From the NCBI GenBank assembly GCA_947458415.1, contig CANGZG010000026.1:1-19833 (forward strand): a DNA stretch of 19,833 bases, given 5' to 3'. Below, one piece after another: positions 1 through 7,081 of the stretch. The stretch is from Comamonadaceae bacterium (GTDB taxonomy: Bacteria; Pseudomonadota; Gammaproteobacteria; Burkholderiales; Burkholderiaceae_C). A program made the translations under genes and the position numbers. The stretch's first letter is position 1. Every line of letters begins with the position of its first letter. Below the pieces are notes generated by a model. The model did not search any database. It saw nothing but the letters and a program-made list of their open reading frames with translations, and was not told where the DNA came from.

Positions 1-1023
1 AAAGCCAGAGGCGCGTTTCAGGCGTTGGCGGGGTTGAAGCTGGCTGGTTCTGCGGAGAAATTGGGGTCAGAAAAATTGGTGTCAGATCCCGATTTTGCAA
101 AGCAAAACTCGGGCTCTGACACCAATTTCTCAGCAGCAAAGAAGGCGGGCTCTGCCCCCAATTCACAGATCACCAACCAAAAATACACCACGTGGTCTTT
201 CGGCGAACTGCCCGAACTGATGGAAATCAGCAAAGGCGGGCAAAGCCTGATCGGGTTTCCAGCTTTGGTTGATATGGGCGACGCAGTCAGCATCGAAGTG
301 TTTGACGAACCGGATGTGGCCGCTGCCAAAAACCGCGCCGGCCTGCGCCGATTGTTTGCGCTGCAAATCAAAGATGCCTTGAAGTACTTGGAGAAAAACA
401 TTCCCGACATGCAAAAAATGGCCGTGGCCTATATGCAATTGGGTAGCGCTGACGAGTTGAAAGCGCAAATCATTGACGTGGCGCTGGATCGCGCGTTTTT
501 GCTGGATCCTCTGCCTAACGATGAAGCCAGTTTCAAGCGGCGCATCGACGAGGGACGCGGGCGCTTGACGCTGATTGCGAACGAAGTGGCCCGCCTGGCA
601 CTTGGCGTGCTGAGTGAATTTGCGCTGGCGCAGCGAAAAATCAAAGACACGAAAAACGCAGCCGACGCCACCGCCGACTGCACCCAGCAACTGCAACGCC
701 TGCTGCCGAAAAACTTTCTGGCCACCACCCCGTGGCCGCAGTTGCAACATGGCGCGCGTTATTTGAAAGCCATCAGCTTGCGGCTGGAGAAATACCGCGC
801 CGACCCGGCGAGGGACGCACAGCGATTAGCTGAGCTGAAACCGCTGGAGCAAAAGTATTGGCGGCTGGTGGCCGAGCGCAAAGGCCAAACCGACGCGCGC
901 ATGTTGGAATTCCGGTGGTTATTGGAAGAACTGCGGGTCAGCTTTTTTGCGCAGGAACTGAGAACGCCACAGCCGGTGAGTGTGAAGCGGTTGGAAAAAG
1001 CGTGGGCTCAGCTTTCGCACTGA
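1..1023 (+). CDS. hrpA: ATP-dependent RNA helicase HrpA, C-terminal part (5' end outside window)
   Basis: The reading frame is open from base 1 and stops at TGA 1021-1023, giving the last 340 residues. From about residue 58 the protein matches the C-terminal DUF3418 region of HrpA-type DEAH RNA helicases (motifs YTTWSFGELPELMEI, LIGFPALVD, EVFDEPDVAAAKNRAGLRRL, RRIDEGRGRLTLIANEVARL, WLLEELRVSFFAQELRTPQP). The helicase core (DEAH box, RecA domains) would lie upstream of the window. HrpA acts on structured RNA and ribosome-bound mRNA in the cytoplasm. Residues about 20-55 are unlike the rest: they are encoded by a near-perfect palindrome and are rich in S, D, N and K, so they look like an in-frame insertion rather than part of the fold. 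The gene converges on cysB. Identification is confident from the C-terminal motifs; the true start cannot be seen. Confidence 0.92.
   Translation, partial: KARGAFQALAGLKLAGSAEKLGSEKLVSDPDFAKQNSGSDTNFSAAKKAGSAPNSQITNQKYTTWSFGELPELMEISKGGQSLIGFPALVDMGDAVSIEVFDEPDVAAAKNRAGLRRLFALQIKDALKYLEKNIPDMQKMAVAYMQLGSADELKAQIIDVALDRAFLLDPLPNDEASFKRRIDEGRGRLTLIANEVARLALGVLSEFALAQRKIKDTKNAADATADCTQQLQRLLPKNFLATTPWPQLQHGARYLKAISLRLEKYRADPARDAQRLAELKPLEQKYWRLVAERKGQTDARMLEFRWLLEELRVSFFAQELRTPQPVSVKRLEKAWAQLSH
58..163. repeat. Nested REP-like inverted repeat inside hrpA
   Basis: The inner arms lie at 73-98 and 102-128 around a 3-base AAA loop. They pair over about 26 positions with one mismatch and one bulge. 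Outer, shorter copies of the same motif lie at 58-71 (AAATTGGGGTCAGA) and 151-163 (TCTGCCCCCAATT). All four arms therefore carry a version of AATTGG(G/T)G(T/G)CAGA, two in each orientation. Palindromic intergenic elements built from a GGGGTCAGA-like head resemble REP sequences mobilised by RAYT (Y1-type tyrosine) transposases; this assignment is from memory of the pattern, and no RAYT gene is in the window. The element is unusual because it sits within a coding region and is read through without a stop. Confidence 0.75.
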
Positions 1024-1024
1024 G

Positions 1025-1069
1025 CACATGCTTTTCAGGGCAGACTCACATCTGCCTGAAAGGCATGTG
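1025..1069. terminator. Hairpin between convergent hrpA and cysB (possible bidirectional terminator)
   Basis: The left arm at 1025-1043 pairs with the right arm at 1052-1069 around an 8-base loop. The stem has about 18 pairs with one bulge and one wobble (CACATGC ... GCATGTG at the base). It begins one base after the hrpA stop codon. There is no run of T after either arm, so it may be a degenerate or Rho-assisted terminator, or an mRNA 3'-end stabiliser, rather than a classical intrinsic terminator. Confidence 0.5.
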
Positions 1070-1103
1070 AGACGTCGCTATATGGTGTGGGGCAGTTGAA
1101 ACG

Positions 1104-1121
1104 TTGAGCTTTGCTGCTCAA
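1104..1121 (-). terminator. Small hairpin over the cysB stop codon
   Basis: TTGAGC at 1104-1109 and GCTCAA at 1116-1121 form a perfect 6-bp stem with a 6-base loop. The right arm contains the cysB stop codon (1118-1120). Read on the minus strand it is followed by CGTTTCAAC, not a proper T-run. It could contribute to 3'-end formation of cysB mRNA, but support is only the symmetry and the position. Confidence 0.3.
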
Positions 1122-2038
1122 TTCCCCATCGACTCCGCAATCCTCGCCGCATTCAACTCCGGGTTCAGCAGTTGCGCAAATTCAAACACGAACTGCCTCA
1201 AATACGCCTGTTTTTTGAACGCAATGCGCGCCAAGTTGCGGCCAAACAAATGGCCGGCAGGGCGCACCAACAGGTCTTCGTCGGTGATGTCACGAACCGC
1301 CATCTCAGCCACGATGCCGACACCCATGCCCAAGCGAACATAGGTTTTGATCACATCTGAATCAATCGCTTCCAATGCAATGCGTGGCGTCAAGTGTTTG
1401 GCCGCAAAAGCTTTGTCAATGCGGGTACGACCCGTGAAAGAAGGGTGATAAGTGATGATGGGTTCGAGCGCCAAGTCGCTCAATTGCAGGTCTGCTACTG
1501 ACGCGAGCGGATGGTCTTTGGGCAGCACCAACACGTGTTCCCATTCGTAACACGGCAGGGTGATCAGTTCCGGGTAATCCGACAGCGATTCGGTGGCAAT
1601 GCCAATTTCAGCCGTCTCGTCCAACACCATTCGTGCCACTTGATCTGGCGCACCTTGGTGCAAGCTGATGTTCACATTCGGGTAGGCGCTGCGCAATTGC
1701 GCGACTGGCAACGGCAACACGTAACGCGCCTGGGTGTGTGTGGTGGCGATGGACAAGGTACCTGAGTCTTGCGTGCTGTATTGCTCGCCAATCCGCTTGA
1801 GATTATTCACCTCGCGCAAGATGATCTCAATGCTTTTGAGGACATGTTCTCCGGGTTCCGTGACGCGCTTTAAGCGCTTGCCATGGCGACCGAATATTTC
1901 GATGCCCAATTCCTCTTCAAATTCAAGTATGGCCTTGGACACGCCAGGTTGTGAGGTGTGCAGCGATTTCGCCACTTCGGTGAGGTTCAGGTTGCGTTTG
2001 ACGGCTTCTTGGACAAATCGAAATTGATGAAGGTTCAT
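1118..2038 (-). CDS. cysB: CysB-type LysR transcriptional regulator of sulfur assimilation
   Basis: This 306-residue LysR-family protein has an N-terminal winged helix-turn-helix at about residues 1-60 (NLTEVAKSLHTSQPGVSKAI) and a periplasmic-binding-fold effector domain at about 90-300. The start MNLHQFRFVQEAV and the motif TTHTQARYVLP are characteristic of CysB/Cbl. Thr100, Thr102 and Gln103 fall at the same numbers as residues reported to contact sulfate in enterobacterial CysB. CysB normally activates sulfate uptake and reduction genes in response to O-acetylserine or N-acetylserine and represses its own gene. ATG 2036-2038 is the natural start and matches the family N-terminus; no clear Shine-Dalgarno site precedes it. 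The neighbouring chelatase-like gene, which could serve sirohaem for sulfite reductase, fits a sulfur role. The protein is slightly shorter than the E. coli form (324). Confidence 0.93.
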   Translation of the reverse strand: MNLHQFRFVQEAVKRNLNLTEVAKSLHTSQPGVSKAILEFEEELGIEIFGRHGKRLKRVTEPGEHVLKSIEIILREVNNLKRIGEQYSTQDSGTLSIATTHTQARYVLPLPVAQLRSAYPNVNISLHQGAPDQVARMVLDETAEIGIATESLSDYPELITLPCYEWEHVLVLPKDHPLASVADLQLSDLALEPIITYHPSFTGRTRIDKAFAAKHLTPRIALEAIDSDVIKTYVRLGMGVGIVAEMAVRDITDEDLLVRPAGHLFGRNLARIAFKKQAYLRQFVFEFAQLLNPELNAARIAESMGN

Positions 2039-2046
2039 AACAAATT

Positions 2047-2134
2047 CATATAACAGAGGGCTTTATTATGCCTTCTACAATGAAAATTTTGGCTGCAAAA
2101 GCCGGAATATGCCTTTTATTTCAACAGTTATATG
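2047..2134. promoter_or_regulatory. Candidate operator/promoter region of cysB with paired repeats
   Basis: Two kinds of repeat lie in the 121-bp gap upstream of cysB. An inverted pair, CATATAACAG (2047-2056) and CAGTTATATG (2125-2134), matches in 9 of 10 bases. A direct pair, TATGCCTTCTA (2067-2077) and TATGCCTTTTA (2108-2118), matches in 10 of 11 bases and is spaced 41 bp, close to four helical turns. LysR regulators, CysB included, bind paired half-sites near their own promoter, so autoregulation is the simplest reading. I could not assign a convincing -35/-10 pair. Confidence 0.4.
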
Positions 2135-2159
2135 ACTAAATCATTCATTAATTCAATCT

Positions 2160-2516
2160 TCATTCGCAAGCGATGTGAGCCAACAAGTCCAGCAATTGAG
2201 GGTGCTCGCCAACCGCGGGAACGCATTCAAACCGTACATCAGGGTAACGCGCTGTCAATTCAGACAGCATCAATGGCAAATCGTTTCGGACATGTTTGCC
2301 AACCCCTAAAAACATGGGCACCACACGAACCTCGCTAGCCCCTTGGGCGACAAATTCGGCCACTGATGTGGCCAGGTCTGGTTGGCTCAGTTCGAGGTAG
2401 GCGCAAGTGACCCATGAATGGGGGTGGGTTTTGAGGATGCGGTCTTTGACCGCCACCATGGGCAAATGCCATTGCGGGTCACGCGAACCATGCGCAAATA
2501 AAACGATGGCTTTCAT
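2160..2516 (-). CDS. Short CbiX-like sirohydrochlorin chelatase
   Basis: This 118-residue single-domain protein begins MKAIVLFAHGSRDPQW. It has the two histidine motifs typical of CbiX/SirB chelatases: His9 in FAHGSRDP and His75 in VPMFLGVGKHVRNDLP. Short CbiX forms consist of one half of the two-domain enzyme and act as dimers that insert Co2+ or Fe2+ (or Ni2+) into sirohydrochlorin. The metal and product here are not determined by the sequence. Placement beside cysB suggests sirohaem for assimilatory sulfite reductase. Its ATG (2514-2516) shares one base with the lptG stop in the arrangement TGATG, so translation is probably coupled to lptG. A longer in-frame extension upstream exists but lies entirely within lptG and has no family similarity, so it is not used. 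Confidence 0.85.
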   Translation of the reverse strand: MKAIVLFAHGSRDPQWHLPMVAVKDRILKTHPHSWVTCAYLELSQPDLATSVAEFVAQGASEVRVVPMFLGVGKHVRNDLPLMLSELTARYPDVRFECVPAVGEHPQLLDLLAHIACE

Positions 2517-3622
2517 CAGTGTCTCCAAACCAATCTGGCAAATGCAGCCAAGGAACCCCCTGTGAACACCAAGCCAGGCGTGGCTGCCGCCAACCAAGGC
2601 GGCCAACTGTTGAGGTTACCAATGTAGCCAAACAGGTTGTTGATCAATACGAAGGTGATGCCGATGACCACACCAAAAAACACCATGGTATTCATGTTGG
2701 CATTTCGCAAATGCAAATAGGCAAAAGGCAAGGCCAACATCACCATCACGATGCAACTGATGGGGTAGAAAACTTTTTTCCAGAAATCGATTTCATAGCG
2801 TTGCGACGCTTGGTCGTTTTTCTTCAAATGATTGATGTACCGAAACAAATCCCATGTCGCCATGCGTTCAGGCTTGAGCAACGCCACGGAGACCATGTCC
2901 TCGGTCAATGCATTCGGCCATTTCAAACTGGGGTAGGTGCTGCGCTCTAGGTTGCTGTCGATGGCGTCGTTGAATTTGTCTCGTACCACGTCTGTCAGCA
3001 GCCAGGCATCATTGGTGTCCACGAATTTGCCAGAGGCTGCCTGCCAAATTGAGGTGAGTTTGCCCGCATTGTTGAATTCAAAAATGCGGATGGAACCCAG
3101 CTGCCCATCACGGCTGAGCGCCAACACGTTCACGATGCTGGACGAGTCGCTTTTGTTCTCTTTGAGCCAGGCGCCGGATGAGCCGTTGGTGATGGTTTGA
3201 CCAAGGTACCTGGCCTTGAGCAATTGCGCTTGCCTGCTGCTGGCAGGGGTGAGGTAATCACCCACGACAAAGGCGACGAAGACAAAAATCAAACCAATTT
3301 CGAGCAAGGTGCGCAACGCCTTGAGCGGCCCCAGACCGCTGGTACGCAAGATGGTGAATTCAGAGCTTTGGGCCAGCCTTGCCATGACAAAAATGGTGCC
3401 TATCAGCACGGTGATGGGTAACAACTCGTACAAATGGTTAGGCACCATCAAAATCACGTACCACATGGCGTGTCGAAGCGAATAAGCGCCTTGCGGACCT
3501 TGCCCGATCATCTTCAATTCGTCGATGGTGTCGAAGAAAAAAAACAGCGCGATGAACCCCAGCGTGACAAACCCCACTTTTTGCAATACCTCGCGGTAAA
3601 TCATCCAGCGAATGGTTTTCAT
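2516..3622 (-). CDS. lptG: LPS export ABC transporter permease LptG
   Basis: This 368-residue inner-membrane permease of the LptB2FG complex extracts lipopolysaccharide from the inner membrane and passes it to LptC/LptA. The YjgP/YjgQ fold is visible. There are N-terminal membrane segments (about residues 12-35, 55-80 and 100-120) with MIYREVLQKVGFVTLGFIAL and LPITVLIGTIFVMARLAQSSEFTILRTSGLG, a periplasmic beta-jellyroll domain in the middle (about 125-260), and three C-terminal segments from about 270 on (FYPISCIVMVMLALPFAYLHLR). The start ATG 3620-3622 overlaps the lptF stop in the arrangement ATGA, and the start MKTIRWMIYREV fits the family. A longer open frame extends upstream to 3931 but only shadows lptF. 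The length is typical. Confidence 0.95.
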   Translation of the reverse strand: MKTIRWMIYREVLQKVGFVTLGFIALFFFFDTIDELKMIGQGPQGAYSLRHAMWYVILMVPNHLYELLPITVLIGTIFVMARLAQSSEFTILRTSGLGPLKALRTLLEIGLIFVFVAFVVGDYLTPASSRQAQLLKARYLGQTITNGSSGAWLKENKSDSSSIVNVLALSRDGQLGSIRIFEFNNAGKLTSIWQAASGKFVDTNDAWLLTDVVRDKFNDAIDSNLERSTYPSLKWPNALTEDMVSVALLKPERMATWDLFRYINHLKKNDQASQRYEIDFWKKVFYPISCIVMVMLALPFAYLHLRNANMNTMVFFGVVIGITFVLINNLFGYIGNLNSWPPWLAAATPGLVFTGGSLAAFARLVWRH

Positions 3623-4725
3623 GCTTGCAACGCTTCGGTGGCCACGGGTTTGCGGGGTTTGGTAAACACCAGCCCTTGTTGCTGGCGCCAGTAAAGAATC
3701 ATCAAGGACACCAACAAGACTGGCAAGTGGAGCATGATCAACATCACGGGCAGGCTGAGCTTGCCGCCAGCAACCCAGTACTTGCTCATGTTGACCATGT
3801 TGTAGTAGGTGAAGAAACTGATCACCGTGACGATCAACGAACCCGAGCGACCACTGCGGGGATTGATGAAAGGAATCGCAATGGCCAGAATGACCAGGTT
3901 GAATGCTGCGATGGCCATGCCAATTCGCCAACCCAATTCACCCATGTTCACCGCAGTGGGTGCCGCCAACAGCGCCAACGGTTGCATGGATTGTGCGTCA
4001 GCAGAACTCAGTTGTGGCGGTATGGAATCGATTTTGGACGCATGCGTTTCAAACTCAATCAATTTGAATTCGTTTTTCTCTGGTTTGATTTCAATGCGTT
4101 GACCGTTGGACAAAATAAGTAAGCGTTCTCTCTCTCGGGTTTCAATGATGCCGGTTTGCGCAGTCACAATGGATTGGGTATTGTTTTCATTTGAAACCAC
4201 AAAGATGCGATTGCCTGTTTTTTCGGCAATACTGGAGTTATCGATGAAAAACACACGCTTGCCGTCGGCAGATTCTTGAAATTGACCGGGCTTGATGCGC
4301 TCGATGTCTCCACGTTTTTCATAACGTTCTCGCATTTCGCGTATTTGCATGTTGGACCAGGGCCAAGCCATCAAGGACAGCGCCGTGATGGTGATCAGCC
4401 AAGGCCAAGAAAAGTGAAACGCCGGTTTGAGAAGCGATAACACGCTTTGTCCACTGGCTTGCCAAATCACCATCTCGCTGTCGGCGTACATGCGCGAAAC
4501 AGTGGACACCAAGGCGATATAAAGGCTCAGCGTGAGCAGCGAATGCAAATTGCTCATGGCGGTATAGCCCAGCACCACGCCCACGTCTTGCGGGTTGAAC
4601 TTGCCAATCGACGCTTCACCAAATGTGCGAATCAGCCAAACGGTGATGACGATGATGGTCAAAACCACCAGCGTCGCCCAGAAATACCTGGCCAGTTCTT
4701 GTCGAAAAGAGGAATCGAATAACAT
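3619..4725 (-). CDS. lptF: LPS export ABC transporter permease LptF
   Basis: This 368-residue protein is the partner permease of LptG in the LptB2FG lipopolysaccharide extractor. It begins MLFDSSFRQELARYFWATLVVLTIIVITVW, the usual LptF start with a first membrane helix at about residues 13-32. Further helices lie at about 50-75 and 100-120, a periplasmic beta-rich domain at about 130-250, and C-terminal helices at about 268-288, 295-320 and 325-350. The motif SEMVIWQASGQS (near residue 82) is the cytoplasmic coupling segment that contacts the LptB ATPase; lptB is not in this window. It is the first gene of a minus-strand set with lptG and the chelatase gene, each joined by 1-4 bp overlaps. 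It lies back to back with pepA, as in E. coli. Confidence 0.95.
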   Translation of the reverse strand: MLFDSSFRQELARYFWATLVVLTIIVITVWLIRTFGEASIGKFNPQDVGVVLGYTAMSNLHSLLTLSLYIALVSTVSRMYADSEMVIWQASGQSVLSLLKPAFHFSWPWLITITALSLMAWPWSNMQIREMRERYEKRGDIERIKPGQFQESADGKRVFFIDNSSIAEKTGNRIFVVSNENNTQSIVTAQTGIIETRERERLLILSNGQRIEIKPEKNEFKLIEFETHASKIDSIPPQLSSADAQSMQPLALLAAPTAVNMGELGWRIGMAIAAFNLVILAIAIPFINPRSGRSGSLIVTVISFFTYYNMVNMSKYWVAGGKLSLPVMLIMLHLPVLLVSLMILYWRQQQGLVFTKPRKPVATEALQA

Positions 4726-4751
4726 GCAAGTCGGTATTTAAAAGGCTGATT

Positions 4752-6227
4752 ATGAACTTGGAACTTCAAACGCTTACATGGGCACAGGCGGCATCTCTTC
4801 ACACCGATGCGCTGATCGTCTTAGTTTCTCAGAAACAGACCAAGACCACGGGCTTGTTGGCCACGATGTTGGCCCAAGCGGAAAAATCGGGTGACTTCAC
4901 GCCGGCAGTCGGCCAATGCATGCTTTGGTGGAAACCGCCCGGTTTGACATCCCAACGTTTGGTGTTTGCGGGAACAGGTGAAGGGCGTGCGCAAGATGTC
5001 CGACAAGCCGTCACCTTGGCGATCCAGGCGGTGAAGAAATCCAAAGCCATAAAGGTAACCATTTGTTTGCAAGACAGCCACGAGCCCCACTTGGTGGTGG
5101 CCGCTCAAGCGGCGGCAGATGCGGTTTATGTGTACACCGCCACCAAACCCAGCGCCAAGGCGTCGCTCATCACCCGCATCTGCTTGGGTGTGCCAGATGC
5201 AAAACGGTCGTCTGATTCGTTTGCCTTGGCCAAAGCCCAGATCGCTGGCGTGGCCTTGGCCAGAGAATGGGGCAACCGTCCTGCCAACCATGCCACCCCC
5301 GAATTGTTGGCCAAAGCGGCCAAAGCGTTGGCCAAACATCCCAAATTATCTTGCGAAGTGTTGGGGTTGAAAGAAGTGTTGCGATTGGGTATGGGCTCAT
5401 TTGCTGCCGTGGCGCAAGCTTCGGCGCAACCGTTGAAATTCATTGTGTTGAATTACAAAGGCGATGCCGCAGCGCAAGCGCCCGTGGTGTTGGTCGGCAA
5501 GGGCATCACCTTTGACACGGGCGGCATTTCGCTCAAGCCCGGACCGGGCATGGATGAAATGAAATTCGACATGTGCGGTGCGGCCAGTGTGTTGGGCACG
5601 TTTGAAGCGTTGGCGCAATTAAAGCCAGCCATCAATGTGGTCGGTTTGATTCCCGCTTGCGAAAACATGCCGGGCGGTAAAGCGTTGAAGCCCGGCGATG
5701 TGGTCACCAGCATGAGCGGTCAAACCATCGAAATTTTGAACACCGACGCAGAAGGCCGTTTGATTCTTTGCGATGCACTGACTTATGCCAAACGATTCAA
5801 ACCCCGTGCCGTGATCGACATTGCCACGCTGACCGGAGCTTGCGTGATCGCTTTGGGTCATTTGCGCAGCGGTTTGTATGCAACGGATGAAGCATTGGCT
5901 AAACAGTTGTTGGACGCCGGTGAGCGCAGTTTGGATTTGTGCTGGCGCATGCCCTTGGACGATGAGTATGCCGAAGGTTTGAAATCCAATTTTGCGGATG
6001 TGGCGAATGTGGCGGACCGTGCTGCTGGCTCCGTGACAGCGGCCAAATTTTTGCAACGGTTTGCCAAGGATTTCCCTTGGGCCCATTTGGACATTGCTGG
6101 AACCGCATGGAAAAGCGGGGCTGCCAAGGGCGCCACCGGTCGCCCAGTGCCTGCCTTGCTGTCTTATTTGATGGCACAGGTGGGCAAGACCGCATCACCC
6201 AAAACCAGCCGCAGAGCAAACACTTGA
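4752..6227 (+). CDS. pepA: Leucyl aminopeptidase (M17 family)
   Basis: This 491-residue cytosolic M17 metallo-aminopeptidase removes N-terminal residues from peptides. The N-terminal regulatory domain covers about residues 1-155, and the catalytic domain carries the family signature NTDAEGRL at 330-337. The two-metal ligands and catalytic residues are all present: Lys250, Asp255, Lys262, Asp273, Asp332, Glu334 and Arg336. Each is exactly 20 lower than its E. coli PepA counterpart (270, 275, 282, 293, 352, 354, 356). The start ATG 4752 follows a weak AAAGG. In enteric bacteria PepA also binds DNA as a regulator; nothing here shows whether that applies. holC follows 22 bp later in the same direction, an order shared with E. 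coli pepA-holC. Confidence 0.95.
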   Translation: MNLELQTLTWAQAASLHTDALIVLVSQKQTKTTGLLATMLAQAEKSGDFTPAVGQCMLWWKPPGLTSQRLVFAGTGEGRAQDVRQAVTLAIQAVKKSKAIKVTICLQDSHEPHLVVAAQAAADAVYVYTATKPSAKASLITRICLGVPDAKRSSDSFALAKAQIAGVALAREWGNRPANHATPELLAKAAKALAKHPKLSCEVLGLKEVLRLGMGSFAAVAQASAQPLKFIVLNYKGDAAAQAPVVLVGKGITFDTGGISLKPGPGMDEMKFDMCGAASVLGTFEALAQLKPAINVVGLIPACENMPGGKALKPGDVVTSMSGQTIEILNTDAEGRLILCDALTYAKRFKPRAVIDIATLTGACVIALGHLRSGLYATDEALAKQLLDAGERSLDLCWRMPLDDEYAEGLKSNFADVANVADRAAGSVTAAKFLQRFAKDFPWAHLDIAGTAWKSGAAKGATGRPVPALLSYLMAQVGKTASPKTSRRANT

Positions 6228-6249
6228 ATTTGTTTCAGTCCACGCAGAC

Positions 6250-6696
6250 ATGACCGAAGTCGCCTTCCATTTCAATGCCACCGACAAGTTGGAATATGCC
6301 TGTCGGTTGTTGAGAAAAGCAGTGGCCAGTTCGGCACAGGTGGTGGTCAGCGGTGGAGATCAGCAAATCAAAGCGCTTGACACAGCGCTTTGGTCATTCA
6401 GTTCCGCTTCATTCATCCCGCATTGCGTGTTCGATGACAAGGAACATACCTTGGCACACAGTCCGGTGGTGTTGGTGAAGGACATCGCTTTACCCCAAGC
6501 ATTGCCGCATCACCATGTGTTGCTGAATTTGGGCAATGACCTGGTCAAAGGTTTCGAAGCATTTGAGCGAATCATTGAAATCGTGACCCATGATGAAGAC
6601 GACAAGTCTTTTGCACGCTTGCGCTGGAAGCATTACGCAGACAGAGGCTATCCTCTGCAGCGACACGACCTCAGCGCCAAACTCGCCAACGCATGA
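6250..6696 (+). CDS. holC: DNA polymerase III chi subunit
   Basis: This 148-residue protein matches HolC: MTEVAFHFNATDKLEYACRLLRKA at the start, then VVVSGGDQQIKALDTALWSF, FIPHCVFDD and a C-terminal RWKHYADRGYPLQRHDL. The chi subunit joins psi in the clamp-loader complex and binds the C-terminal tail of single-strand binding protein, linking the replicase to SSB-coated DNA. It lies 22 bp after pepA, consistent with one transcript. No good Shine-Dalgarno sequence precedes the ATG at 6250. Its stop overlaps the start of the next small gene (ATGA). The length is typical of the family. Confidence 0.9.
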   Translation: MTEVAFHFNATDKLEYACRLLRKAVASSAQVVVSGGDQQIKALDTALWSFSSASFIPHCVFDDKEHTLAHSPVVLVKDIALPQALPHHHVLLNLGNDLVKGFEAFERIIEIVTHDEDDKSFARLRWKHYADRGYPLQRHDLSAKLANA

Positions 6697-6956
6697 CAGC
6701 CGGACCAACCCCGCCATTGGTGCCCGCACCATTGTTGACTGAGGTGATTGCAGTCAATGAGTCCTTGCGCCCTGCGGTGCTTCCTTGGAACCAAAAGGTG
6801 CAAATCAAAGAGGCATTGGGCGGCAAACATGTGCAAGACGCTTTGGCCGATGAGGTGATTGAAAAAGTTCAGCAACGGATTTCAGAGATGATGCCTGAAT
6901 TGATTCGTGAAGCCGTTGATCAAGTGTTGAAAGAGCACGCCCCCAAGTTGGAATGA
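6693..6956 (+). CDS. Small conserved-looking protein of unknown function after holC
   Basis: This 87-residue protein is not assigned to a family I recognise. Its ATG (6693) overlaps the holC stop by four bases (ATGA), which strongly suggests it is a real, translationally coupled gene. The first 35 residues are proline-rich (TAGPTPPLVPAPLLTEVI). The remainder, from about residue 36, is predicted mainly helical and amphipathic with regular charge (DALADEVIEKVQQRI, PELIREAVDQVLKEH), a pattern suited to a short coiled coil or dimer. There is no signal peptide, membrane segment or metal-binding motif. Position suggests some link to the replisome or merely shared expression with pepA-holC. Function is unknown. 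Confidence 0.75.
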   Translation: MTAGPTPPLVPAPLLTEVIAVNESLRPAVLPWNQKVQIKEALGGKHVQDALADEVIEKVQQRISEMMPELIREAVDQVLKEHAPKLE

Positions 6957-7016
6957 CTGCCCATGGAATGAATCCGCCGGAGTTTTATTCCCAGAGGTTT
7001 TAAAGGTTTATTTCTA

Positions 7017-7046
7017 TTGACTTTGGGTGGAACAGTTAATTAATAT
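7017..7046 (+). promoter_or_regulatory. Sigma-70-like promoter of the substrate-binding protein gene
   Basis: TTGACT (7017-7022) matches 5 of 6 bases of the -35 consensus. TAATAT (7041-7046) is a possible -10 at 18 bp spacing; TTAATA (7040-7045) at 17 bp is an alternative. The surrounding DNA is AT-rich. A ribosome site AGGAG at 7071-7075 and the TTG start at 7082 follow. The gene therefore probably has its own promoter and is not just the tail of pepA-holC. Confidence 0.55.
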
Positions 7047-7081
7047 CGATTCATATTTTTCATTTCACTCAGGAGCTTATT

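Noticed and set aside
163..750. Long open frames on the strand opposite hrpA
   Set aside because: They mirror strongly conserved hrpA codons, have no family similarity and no ribosome site.
3623..3931. N-terminal extension of lptG by 103 residues
   Set aside because: It lies inside lptF in another frame, has no membrane or family character, and the ATGA junction gives a better start.
4821..6219. Several open frames antisense to pepA
   Set aside because: Low-complexity shadows of pepA codons without recognisable domains or start signals.
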